Below, one piece after another: positions 58,801 through 64,000 of a stretch of DNA of 64,000 nt. Both the position numbers and the translations under genes were made by a program. The notes beneath the pieces were generated by a model. It was not told the origin of the DNA, ran no database searches, and saw nothing but the letters and a program-made list of their open reading frames with translations. Source of the DNA: Paenibacillus polymyxa. Lineage in GTDB: Bacteria; Bacillota; Bacilli; Paenibacillales; Paenibacillaceae. Within the stretch, counting starts at the first letter, position 1; every line of letters begins with the position of its first letter. Location: positions 5,320,001-5,384,000 of the forward strand of contig NZ_CP015423.1 of the NCBI RefSeq assembly GCF_001719045.1, written 5' to 3'.

Positions 58801-61344
58801 GCGGAAAAACAACAAATTACAGGAGAGTTTAATGACACTGCCTCTGCATATCCAAGCAATCACACGATCCAAAAACTGTTTGAGGAGCAGGCAGAGCGCA
58901 CGCCGGATCATATTGCTGTAGCTTTGGGTCATCAATCATTGACCTATCGGGAACTCAATGAGACAGCCAACCGTTTAGCGCATACGCTGCGTGATGCAGG
59001 GGTGAAATCCGATGAACCTGTTGGCATTTTGACGGAGCGCTCACTGGATATGATTACGGGAACACTCGCTATTTTGAAGGCTGGAGGCGCGTATGTGCCG
59101 GTAGACCCTCAATATCCGGAGGACCGTATCCGTTATATGCTGGAGGACTCGGGAGCTAAGCTGCTGCTGGCTCAGCAGGATTTACTGGATCGTTGCTATT
59201 TCGACGGACAGATTGTGAATCTGAATGAGGATACGTCCTACAGTGCAGATGCTTCCAATCTGGGTATAGATGGAGCGGGTAATCATGCTGCTTATGTCAT
59301 TTATACCTCAGGTTCAACAGGTAAACCTAAGGGTGTCGTAGTTGAGCATCAAAGTGTCGTGCGCCTTGTCCGCAATACGGATTATGTGCCATTTGATGAA
59401 TCGACTCGAATGCTGCAGACTTGCGCGTTTGTATTTGATGTATCTACGTTTGAAATTTGGGGTGCGCTACTGAATGGTGGTCAGCTTGTTCTTGTGCATA
59501 AGGATGATCTATTGGACGCGGCCAAGCTTAAAGAGACGATACGGGATCATCACGTCACCATGATGTGGCTGACCACACCGTTATTTAATCAGCTTTCACA
59601 GCAGGATAGTAAACTTTTCGGCGATGTGAAGTATTTGCTGGTTGGTGGTGATGTTTTGTCTGCACCCCATATTAACCGGGTCCTGCGCGATAATCCAGAC
59701 ATGAACATCATTAACGGCTATGGGCCAACGGAAAACACAACCTTTTCGACGACGTATCACATTACGGAAGAACAGCTGGATTCTGTGCCGATCGGACGGC
59801 CCATCTGCAATTCGACGGCGTATGTTGTAGATTCGTCATTTAACCTGCAACCGGTCGGAGCTTGGGGTGAGCTGGTCGTCGGCGGAGACGGAGTTGCACG
59901 TGGTTATCTAAATCGTCCTGAGCTGACGGCTGAGAGATTTCTTGCTAACCCGTGGAGGGACGGAGATCGCCTGTACTGTACGGGAGACCTTGTTCGCTGG
60001 CGTGAAGACGGCATACTGGAATACGCTGGACGGATTGATCAACAGGTTAAAATTCGCGGTTACCGGATTGAGCTGGGTGAGGTGGAGGCGCGGCTGGCAA
60101 GTGTACCGTCCGTGCGGGATAGCGTGGTTATTGCTTTGCGGGATGGAGCAGGTCAGCAGCAATTATGTGCTTACTTTACTGCTGATGAACAGCTGACCAT
60201 CCGTGAGATTCGAGCTGCGATGTCGGCCAGTCTGCCGAGCTATATGATTCCATCCGCATTTGTACAGCTGGATCGGTTTCCGCTGACGACAAACGGCAAA
60301 ATCGACCGCAAAGCTTTACCTGTGCCGGACAAAGGGCTGCACACGGGTATAGAATATGTCGCACCGCGAACCGATGTGGAGCAGTTGCTGGCATCCATTT
60401 GGCAGGAAGTGCTTGAAATTCCACAAGTGGGTATCCATGATGACTTTTTCACGTTGGGTGGACATTCCTTGAAAGTACTAGAGCTTATACGCAAAGTTCA
60501 CCTTGCCACAGACATTGAGCTTCCCATCCGTAGTGTAATGGACTTCCCGACTATAGAAGAGCAGGCGCTCACATTATTGAAAGCCGATCTGGAATACAAG
60601 GCCGATAGTCCAATCATTCGGTTGAATGAACACGGTCCGATCTCCATCTTCTGCTTTCCTCCTATGCTTGGATACGGGCTGTCGTTCGCGGAGCTGGCGA
60701 AACAACTGGATCAGGACGCAGTCGTGTATGGATTGGAGTTCGTGGATGATGCTGCGGATGAGCAGGCCATGCTGGCACGTTACGTTGATTTGATCGTCAG
60801 CACGCAAGCGCAAGGTCCGTATGTGCTGCTTGGTTATTCCATAGGTGGTAATCTGGCGCATAAGGTTGCTGACACACTGGAACGTCAAGGCCATGCTGTA
60901 TCCGATATTTTTATGCTCGATTCGGTCAAAAGGGCGGAAGCCCTGCCCTTCACAGCTGAAGAAACAGAGCATGAAATTCATGACATGCTGGAACAGGTTC
61001 CCGAATCCTACCGTGAGCTGTTGAATGAAACGTACCAACGTAAAATGATCGCTTACGCGGTGTATGGCAACCAGCTTGTGAATACAGAGAGCGTTCAGGC
61101 GAATATTCACGGCTTTGTCGCCGTTGGATCGGAAACGGTGAGGGGTACAGGAGATAATCGACTTTTATGGAAAGATGCTACACAAGGTAGCTATGAAGAG
61201 CATAGCTTGATTGGTAATCATTATGAACTACTGGAACCCGGATTTATCGAGGAAAATGTAAAAAGTATCCGTGCCACAATACAAAAGATAACTCGGAACA
61301 CGGACAAAGACATGACACAAGATTTGGCACAACATAAATCTTGA
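50125..61344 (+). CDS. triE: Tridecaptin-type nonribosomal peptide synthetase, modules 11-13 with thioesterase (TriE)
   Basis: 3,739 residues: partial C, A(Val), T, C, A(Ile), T, E, C, A(Ala), T, TE. Carrier serines are at residues 866 (GGHS), 1920 (GGDS) and 3448 (GGHS). The C-terminal thioesterase (about residue 3500 onward) has GYSIGG with Ser3572 and a NHYELL histidine motif. With no nucleophilic side chain expected to cyclise in the known tridecaptins, it should release a linear acid by hydrolysis. ATG 50125 directly follows AGGAGGG (50118-50124); TTG 50131, two codons on, has better spacing and may be the true start. The frame has no other start before its upstream stop at 50056. The truncated C domain at the N-terminus probably helps docking to TriD. 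Confidence 0.95.
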   Translation: MSLKALFEKEKNYWSHKLESEDHIICLPYTNHVSRNTTVTSLNSHTYTLTFPTEISQRISSITGGAPWAVFMVLLAGVESLLHKYTCEERVLLGIPVAKSSNGATKPINHLLLLKNTLDSSTTFKALLSQIKTSVGEAIEHQNIPFWNYSELLDIQRNEDGKPLIHTTVSLQNIHISDFLNHVQSELDFQFQWENEAVSLNVKYNSDRYSETTIEHFVEQLLRLYTIVLQQPELAISTTQVLSEQEVEQLVHTFNDTNVDYPRHASIHELFEKQAKQAPQQVAVVCGQDSLTYAELNEKANRLAHSLRKQGIRTEQTVGIVAERSIEMIVGMLGILKAGGAYVPIDSDYPDERVRYLLKDSGADILLVQRMEHRPTDFKGRVLDLSDATIYGTDDADRYDPILPNDHGTNTDPGYVDCLDPFYSISASPELASTTTIQPENMQPKATQSEQAKQIQHAYATEEQPKASAAGRLAYIMYTSGTTGQPKGVMVEHRNVVRLVTNTNYARLNADTRILQTGSVVFDASTFEIWGALLNGGQLVLVSQDVILDAPKLKEVVRNHGITTMWLTAPLFNQLSQQDLELFEGMRELLVGGDVLSVPHINRVLEAHPNLHIINGYGPTENTTFSTTHAITGVQSASVPIGSPIHNSTAYVVDGSMQLQPVGAWGELIVGGDGVARGYRNRPELTTEKFIDSPFRGGERCYRTGDLVRWNADGTLEYKGRIDAQVKIRGYRIELGEVEAQLLKLEAVREAVVIAHEDEQGQKLLCAYVVTHAEVATSELRSALSQELPGYMVPSYFVQLEQLPLTPNGKVDRRALPQPEGGVSSGAEYVPPQNQLQAQLASIWKDVLELERIGIKDNFFEAGGHSLRATHVISLIYKELHKNVQLKDLFQHPTIEQLAQVIEALEQTTYESIPVTENKPFYAVSSAQKRMYILNQLDGAGISYNIPGALTLTGSLDHKALDNAFRQLIDRHETLRTSFETMNGEPVQRVHDEVPFCMELTYAHGAAPKETDELVRNFVQPFDLGQAPLFRVGLIETDPEHYILLMDMHHIISDGTSINVLIQDFIHLYAGDTLPSLRIQYKDYAAWQQKQQQSERYREQENYWLNTFAGELPVLDLPTDYPRPAVRSFEGDVLEFTLDQRQSEGLKSIAVQTESTLYMVLLAAYSALLSHYSGQEDIIVGSPIAGRPHADLGSLIGMFVNTLAIRNYPEGGKTFRDYVLEVKENALKAFEHQDYPFEELVEKLGVDRDLSRNPLFDTMFALQNIEQKEQQLAGLQLASYPSEQTTAKFDLSLFAVEDEEQISCALQYGTRLYKRETIERLTEHLQQLINAVIKQPDIALSAIEMVSAQEKELLVQRFNDTVADYPYPRDQALHVLFEEQVAQSPDRLAITFADVQLTYRELNERADRLARILASQGIQRGSEPETQRVGIMAERSIEMVVGMLAILKVGGAYVPIDPDYPEERIRYLLEDSSAGLLLLQRREQMPFEPGIPVIDLSDEQRCNSKSECDAQTDGTIAITTGGSSSDLAYVIYTSGTTGKPKGVMIEHRNVVRLVKNKSYAMLDENTRMLQLGAVVFDASTFEIWGTLLNGGQLYVVSHDTILDASKLKQAIDKYRVNTMFMTTALFNQYSQQEIGVFASLKELLVGGDVLSVPHVNRVLKEYPQLRLANIYGPTENTTFSTIYDITEPQTQAIPIGRPIDHSTAYVVNRSLKLQPIGAWGELIVGGDGVGRGYLNRPELTAEKFIESPFRSGEYCYRTGDLVRWRADGVLEYKGRMDEQVKIRGYRIELGEIETRLSTIPGVKESVVTVRQDDHGQKQLCAYFATDSELSASDLRNILSQDLPGYMVPSYFVQLSRLPLTLNGKVDRRALPAPEHNLDTGMDYVAPETDVQQALATAWGAILGIPKVGIQDNFFHLGGDSIKAIQVSSRLFQAGYKLEMKDLFKYPTIAGLSTHIQPVNRIAEQGEVTGNVVLTPIQRWFFEQPTEEPHYFNQSVMLYRQEGYDEQALRRALHQITSHHDALRMVFSLSENGCTAWNRSVEEGEPYHLECFDYNDSDVNKQDLAKIIEAKCNEIQSGISLSEGPLMRLGLFRCPDGDHLLIVIHHLAVDGVSWRILFEDLATAYDQASKGEQVIQLPHKTDSFQTWAEQLHAYANSPAMEHERAYWGKLAQAELASLPQDYGHNEHEKPLIGDSESVTALWTHAETEQLLKQANRAYRTEINDLLLTAVGMALQAWSGNDRFLINLEGHGREAILPEVDITRTIGWFTSQYPVLLDMPEELALSQRIKRVKEGLRGIPQKGIGYGVLKYLSDRQTQAPEASPAIFTTDPEISFNYLGQFDQDMKGNDLQSSSYEGGMPLSPTMARTYTLDFGGIISGGQLGLTISYSRTSYRPETIERLAKFLESSLREILAHCIHKEHPELTPSDISYKGMSVEGLDSLLSEMGAAGEIDNVYALTPMQKGMLFHSQLDSQAAANDAYFEQVSYDMRGQMDIRAFAESLNILVRRHEALRTHFYFGRDTEPLQVVYRNRDCGFQYEDLHHLDEDEIDTRVKNFKLQDKARGFDLRRDVLLRVAILRTGEDSYHFVWSFHHIVMDGWCLSLINKEVFESYAALQEGRVPELAPAVPYSRFIEWLEAQDAKAATDYWSSYLSGYEQQTALPAVKSGRKSGGNTASDWVTVLERELTLRVEETAKRYQVTMNTLLQTVWGIVLQKYNNHSDVVFGSVVSGRPSDIIGVEDIIGLFINTIPVRILSEAGESFAEVMKKTQEQALASHAYDTYPLFEIQALTDQKQDLINHIMVFENYPVDEQVEELGSDGQDTFPISNVVAAEQTNYDLSLVVMPGECIKIRFMYNALSYDQTGIKRLHGHFVNLLEQVLLNPNVCVEELELVTAAEKQQITGEFNDTASAYPSNHTIQKLFEEQAERTPDHIAVALGHQSLTYRELNETANRLAHTLRDAGVKSDEPVGILTERSLDMITGTLAILKAGGAYVPVDPQYPEDRIRYMLEDSGAKLLLAQQDLLDRCYFDGQIVNLNEDTSYSADASNLGIDGAGNHAAYVIYTSGSTGKPKGVVVEHQSVVRLVRNTDYVPFDESTRMLQTCAFVFDVSTFEIWGALLNGGQLVLVHKDDLLDAAKLKETIRDHHVTMMWLTTPLFNQLSQQDSKLFGDVKYLLVGGDVLSAPHINRVLRDNPDMNIINGYGPTENTTFSTTYHITEEQLDSVPIGRPICNSTAYVVDSSFNLQPVGAWGELVVGGDGVARGYLNRPELTAERFLANPWRDGDRLYCTGDLVRWREDGILEYAGRIDQQVKIRGYRIELGEVEARLASVPSVRDSVVIALRDGAGQQQLCAYFTADEQLTIREIRAAMSASLPSYMIPSAFVQLDRFPLTTNGKIDRKALPVPDKGLHTGIEYVAPRTDVEQLLASIWQEVLEIPQVGIHDDFFTLGGHSLKVLELIRKVHLATDIELPIRSVMDFPTIEEQALTLLKADLEYKADSPIIRLNEHGPISIFCFPPMLGYGLSFAELAKQLDQDAVVYGLEFVDDAADEQAMLARYVDLIVSTQAQGPYVLLGYSIGGNLAHKVADTLERQGHAVSDIFMLDSVKRAEALPFTAEETEHEIHDMLEQVPESYRELLNETYQRKMIAYAVYGNQLVNTESVQANIHGFVAVGSETVRGTGDNRLLWKDATQGSYEEHSLIGNHYELLEPGFIEENVKSIRATIQKITRNTDKDMTQDLAQHKS
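52886..57465 (+). other. TriE module 12: C, A(Ile), T, E
   Basis: LCL-type C domain (HHIISDG 53269-53289). A domain about 54190-55750 with pocket D-A-F-F-L-G-I-T-F-K, an isoleucine-type code. Carrier Ser codon at 55882 (GGDS). E domain about 56040-57460 with HHLAVDG (56434-56454). Epimerised Ile (D-allo-Ile) predicted, as at position 12 of tridecaptin A. Confidence 0.88.
57472..61330 (+). other. TriE module 13: C, A(Ala), T, TE
   Basis: DCL-type C domain (HHIVMDG 57892-57912). A domain about 58820-60330 with pocket DVFWLGGTFK. It differs from the Val code only at the second position; Ala is assigned mainly from colinearity with tridecaptin, so Val or another small residue is not excluded. 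Carrier Ser codon at 60466 (GGHS). Thioesterase about 60610-61330, nucleophile Ser codon at 60838. Confidence 0.82.
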
Positions 61345-61401
61345 AAATCTATGGTCGGTGATGTAACGAACTGAATCACTAATTTTTAATCTGTAATACA
61401 T

Positions 61402-61455
61402 GAATCCTGATCGACAGGTAAGAAGCCTTCTGCTTACACGATTCGATCAGGATTC
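61402..61455 (+). terminator. Long inverted repeat after triE, probable terminator
   Basis: Perfect 13-bp arms GAATCCTGATCGA (61402-61414) and TCGATCAGGATTC (61443-61455). The 28-nt loop can itself fold (GTAAG / CTTAC). Only GCTTTA follows, so the T tract is poor. It lies 58 nt after the triE stop and about 155 nt before the next gene. Probable transcription end or read-through attenuator of the tri operon. Confidence 0.6.
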
Positions 61456-61609
61456 GCTTTATCATGTGCACTCCCGCGATGGGAAGTGCGATGATTCCAT
61501 AGCGCCATGCTGATGGCTTCCAAACGGAGTATAAATATCTGCTCGCTATGCAATCACCGCACGGTTCAAATCATTAACTCAACTTCATACGTAAGGATGG
61601 TACTTCAAT

Positions 61610-63511
61610 ATGAAGAATAAAGGCATTTGCTACCTATCCGCATTTTTAGCAGCGTTGTTTCTCTGGAACCTGCTCATTGCTTCGGCATGGGCAACAGACA
61701 GCATAACACCTGATTCATTGGAAAAAACAGTGGACGATATCATGAATACAGAATTGGAAAAATTGCATATTCCGGGGGCTGCGGTCGTCGTGACCCAAGA
61801 AAACCAAATCCTTTTTAGTAAAGGCTATGGATATGCAGATCTGGAGCGGAAAGTGGCATTCGATCCAGCGAAGACCATTGTTCGTGTCGGCTCTCTAACC
61901 AAATCATTTAGTGCAAGCGCCACGATGCAGCTGGTTGAGCAAAACAAGCTTGATTTGAATGAAGACGTGAACAGCTATCTCCACAGCTATAAAACTACGC
62001 AATACCAAAATCAGCCTTTCAATTTGCATCAGCTTTTGACACATACCTCAGGATTGGATGAAGCGCTGTACGACATTAACAGCTCGACTCGGGCAGGCGT
62101 TTTGCCCACAGAGCAGTATCTCAGCACGTATTTTCAAAATCAGCCTCCCATCCGCAAACCTGGAATTCAGTATGATTACAGCAATGTCGCCTACGGTCTG
62201 ATCGGTAATATCGTGGAGCAAGTAAGCGGTCAGGGACTGAACGATTACCTCCGTACACATCTGTTCCAGCCGATGAATATGCCCAGCGCGACGCTGGAAT
62301 TGCCGTTAAATCATCCGGCACTGGCTCAATCGTATCAGTGGAAGGATGGAGGGTATTTGAAACAGCCTTTGTCATATATCAATCTGCCGGGAGCAGGAGC
62401 GTTGAACGTCACACCCAACGAGTTTTCCCATTACCTGATCACTCATTTAAACCAGGGCAAGTATGAGGGCAAAGTGGTGCTCCAGCCACATACAGTAAAA
62501 GTGATGCATGCGCAGCAATTTGCAGTCGATGCACGACTGGATGGCGTAGGCTACGGATTTTTCCGTGGTCATTTGGAGACGGGAGTACCTATGCTGTGGG
62601 CTACCGGGGAAATTGATGATTTTATTTCCGAAATGGTACTGATTCCGTCGCAAAAGATCGGTATTTTTGTGATCATTAATTCAGCTGACACGGACACCCT
62701 GCTTCATGGAAAAGTCATCCATGCGATAGCCCAAATGCTGCCCTCAGAGCCGCAGGCCGTTTCGCAGTCACTAACTCGTTCTTCCACCCAAGTGAAGCTT
62801 TCGCCAGAGATTGAGGGCGTATATCAGGTGGATTCTAATCCTGTTCATGGGTGGGGAAAATGGATTCGGATACTGGGAAACATTACATACACCGTGCGAA
62901 TTCAAGATGATCATAAGTTAATTGTTAAAGGAAAATACCCAAATGAGAATGAAGCAACAGACAAAGTTTTTCAAGCAGCAGGCGATGGATTGTTTGTGGA
63001 AAAGGGGGGCCAACTTAAAATTTTGCTGTATCAGGAAAACGGTACGTGGATGATGGTTGCCCCGGATAGTAAGACCATGAAGCAGACGACACTTTGGCAC
63101 TGTACCTGGACTCTGCTTGTCAGCTACGCTGCCGCCTCCTTATTTTTCATCACGACCTTGCTGATTTGGATCGTAAGATATGTGATCAGAGATATCCGTA
63201 AAACGAATAATCACATTTCGTCCAACCTTGCATTCATTGCGTCACTAAATACGATTTTTCTCGGGGTGCAGGTCATCTATGGTAACAATCAGATCGTGTA
63301 TGGCTATTCCGCGTGGTATATCTGGGGAATTTGCACGCTGCCACTCATTTCAGCACTCATTGCCGTGTGGGTATTAATCGTGAATGGCGCAAAGCTGATT
63401 ACAGGGGAAAGAAGAACCCGGGCTGCCGGGAAAATCCTATTTGCCGTACTCACATTGCTGCATACGGTGTATCTTTTTTATTGGAATTTCCTTCCTATTC
63501 ATTATTCCTAA
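61610..63511 (+). CDS. triF: Membrane-anchored S12-family serine peptidase, probable D-stereospecific resistance peptidase TriF
   Basis: 633 residues. An N-terminal signal peptide or anchor (cleavage likely after AWA, residue 28) is followed by a beta-lactamase-fold domain with SLTK (Ser95, Lys98), YSN (Tyr190-Asn192), and ATGE (331-334) at the place of the usual HTG/KTG box. About four hydrophobic segments follow after residue 505, so the catalytic domain should face the outside while held in the membrane. S12 peptidases of this build next to cationic lipopeptide clusters (recalled: BogQ, TriF) cut the peptide at D-residues and protect the producer. This is family knowledge applied here, not shown by the sequence. 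AAGGA (61593-61597) lies 12 bases before the ATG. The gene is separated from triE by a hairpin and so may be transcribed apart. A general PBP4*-like esterase is the alternative. Confidence 0.85.
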   Translation: MKNKGICYLSAFLAALFLWNLLIASAWATDSITPDSLEKTVDDIMNTELEKLHIPGAAVVVTQENQILFSKGYGYADLERKVAFDPAKTIVRVGSLTKSFSASATMQLVEQNKLDLNEDVNSYLHSYKTTQYQNQPFNLHQLLTHTSGLDEALYDINSSTRAGVLPTEQYLSTYFQNQPPIRKPGIQYDYSNVAYGLIGNIVEQVSGQGLNDYLRTHLFQPMNMPSATLELPLNHPALAQSYQWKDGGYLKQPLSYINLPGAGALNVTPNEFSHYLITHLNQGKYEGKVVLQPHTVKVMHAQQFAVDARLDGVGYGFFRGHLETGVPMLWATGEIDDFISEMVLIPSQKIGIFVIINSADTDTLLHGKVIHAIAQMLPSEPQAVSQSLTRSSTQVKLSPEIEGVYQVDSNPVHGWGKWIRILGNITYTVRIQDDHKLIVKGKYPNENEATDKVFQAAGDGLFVEKGGQLKILLYQENGTWMMVAPDSKTMKQTTLWHCTWTLLVSYAAASLFFITTLLIWIVRYVIRDIRKTNNHISSNLAFIASLNTIFLGVQVIYGNNQIVYGYSAWYIWGICTLPLISALIAVWVLIVNGAKLITGERRTRAAGKILFAVLTLLHTVYLFYWNFLPIHYS

Positions 63512-63568
63512 AGATTTACAAAACAATGCATATTCGAACATAAATGAATGCTAAAATTTGTATCTGAT

Positions 63569-63587
63569 GCCCCCCCAGAGGGGCTTT
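63569..63587 (+). terminator. Short GC-rich hairpin after the peptidase gene
   Basis: GCCCC / GGGGC around a CCCAGA-type loop, followed by TTTAAA. A possible weak terminator in the 100-bp gap between the two genes. The stem is only about five pairs and the T tract is short. Confidence 0.4.
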
Positions 63588-63611
63588 AAACCAACAAACA
63601 GGAGGAAAAGA

Positions 63612-64000
63612 ATGGGAATCTTTCGTCGTTTTACATCCCGTAGCTTCAAATACGCAACTGCTATGGTTTTCACTTTATCGTTGTACGCTGGTGTTGCGGG
63701 CAGCATGCAACCGGCACGGGCAGAAGGTCCGGCGGACCCAGCCCCCTTCATTGCAGCGAAAGTGGTCAATGAGAACGCTGGTAAAAAAGTGCTGTTTGAT
63801 AATACACATGGACAGACAGCTGGCGCAGCAGATTGGGTGATTGATGGTGGATTTTCAGACTTCGGCCAAGCCCTCGCGAGTAATGGCTATGATGTACACG
63901 AGCTTCGCCAATCTACGCCTATTACTTACAATGATCTAAAGAATTATGATGTATTTGTTACGGCAGAGCCGAATATTCCTTTTAAACAGAGCGAACAGGC
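63612..64000 (+). CDS. Secreted protein of unknown function, N-terminal part (cut by window end)
   Basis: 129 codons are visible and the frame is open at the window end. Strong AGGAGG (63600-63605) six bases before ATG 63612. Basic N-terminus, hydrophobic core and a likely cleavage after ARA near residue 41 indicate a Sec signal peptide. The mature part begins with a KVLFDNTHGQTAG segment, a GGFSDFGQAL segment and a strand ending YDVFVTAEP, a pattern reminiscent of DUF4350 / glutamine-amidotransferase-like sugar-binding folds seen in secreted proteins. The family call is weak; a link to tridecaptin is not evident. Confidence 0.8.
   Translation, partial: MGIFRRFTSRSFKYATAMVFTLSLYAGVAGSMQPARAEGPADPAPFIAAKVVNENAGKKVLFDNTHGQTAGAADWVIDGGFSDFGQALASNGYDVHELRQSTPITYNDLKNYDVFVTAEPNIPFKQSEQ

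Overview
The window looks like a chromosomal segment of a Paenibacillus (P. polymyxa / P. terrae type). Evidence: a Gram-positive style 23S-5S rRNA operon end, strong AGGAGG ribosome binding sites, ATG/GTG/TTG starts, and a nonribosomal peptide cluster whose gene order, module count and adenylation pockets match tridecaptin, a linear lipotridecapeptide known from this group. Everything identified lies on the + strand. The species name is inference.

Layout. 1-1892: 3' two thirds of a 23S rRNA, then 5S rRNA (1950-2065) and a strong terminator (2071-2105). 2106-3024: AT-rich stretch without a convincing gene, holding candidate promoters, a 16-bp palindrome placed exactly between a -35 and a -10 element, and a weak hairpin. 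3025-3849: triA, type II thioesterase. 4059-5960 and 5935-7800: triB and triC, two overlapping ABC exporter half-transporters. 7851-49979: triD, a giant NRPS of 14,042 residues (ten modules plus the condensation domain of module 11). 50125-61344: triE, an NRPS of 3,739 residues (rest of module 11, modules 12 and 13, terminal thioesterase). 61610-63511: a membrane-anchored serine (S12 / beta-lactamase fold) peptidase, probably the D-stereospecific self-resistance peptidase TriF. 63612-64000: start of a secreted protein cut by the window edge.

How it works together. Domain order read from the two synthetases is Cs-A-T-E / C-A-T-E x4 / C-A-T x2 / C-A-T-E / C-A-T x2 / C in TriD, and (partial C)-A-T / C-A-T-E / C-A-T-TE in TriE. 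Pocket residues read from the A domains predict Val, Dab, Gly, Ser, aromatic, Ser, Dab, Dab, aromatic, Glu, Val, Ile, Ala. Epimerases sit in modules 1, 2, 3, 4, 5, 8 and 12. The predicted product is acyl-D-Val-D-Dab-Gly-D-Ser-D-(Trp/Phe)-Ser-Dab-D-Dab-(Phe/Trp)-Glu-Val-D-aIle-Ala, released as a linear acid. This is the tridecaptin A scaffold. TriA would clear mis-primed carriers, TriB/TriC would export the peptide, and TriF would protect the producer by cutting it.

Most notable oddities: an epimerase retained after glycine that has lost a conserved Trp; an E domain with HHLVVDT instead of HHLVVDG in module 8; a complete C domain at the end of TriD facing a half C domain at the start of TriE; a terminator-like hairpin between triD and triE; and long near-identical blocks whose borders fall inside C and A domains, showing subdomain-scale recombination.
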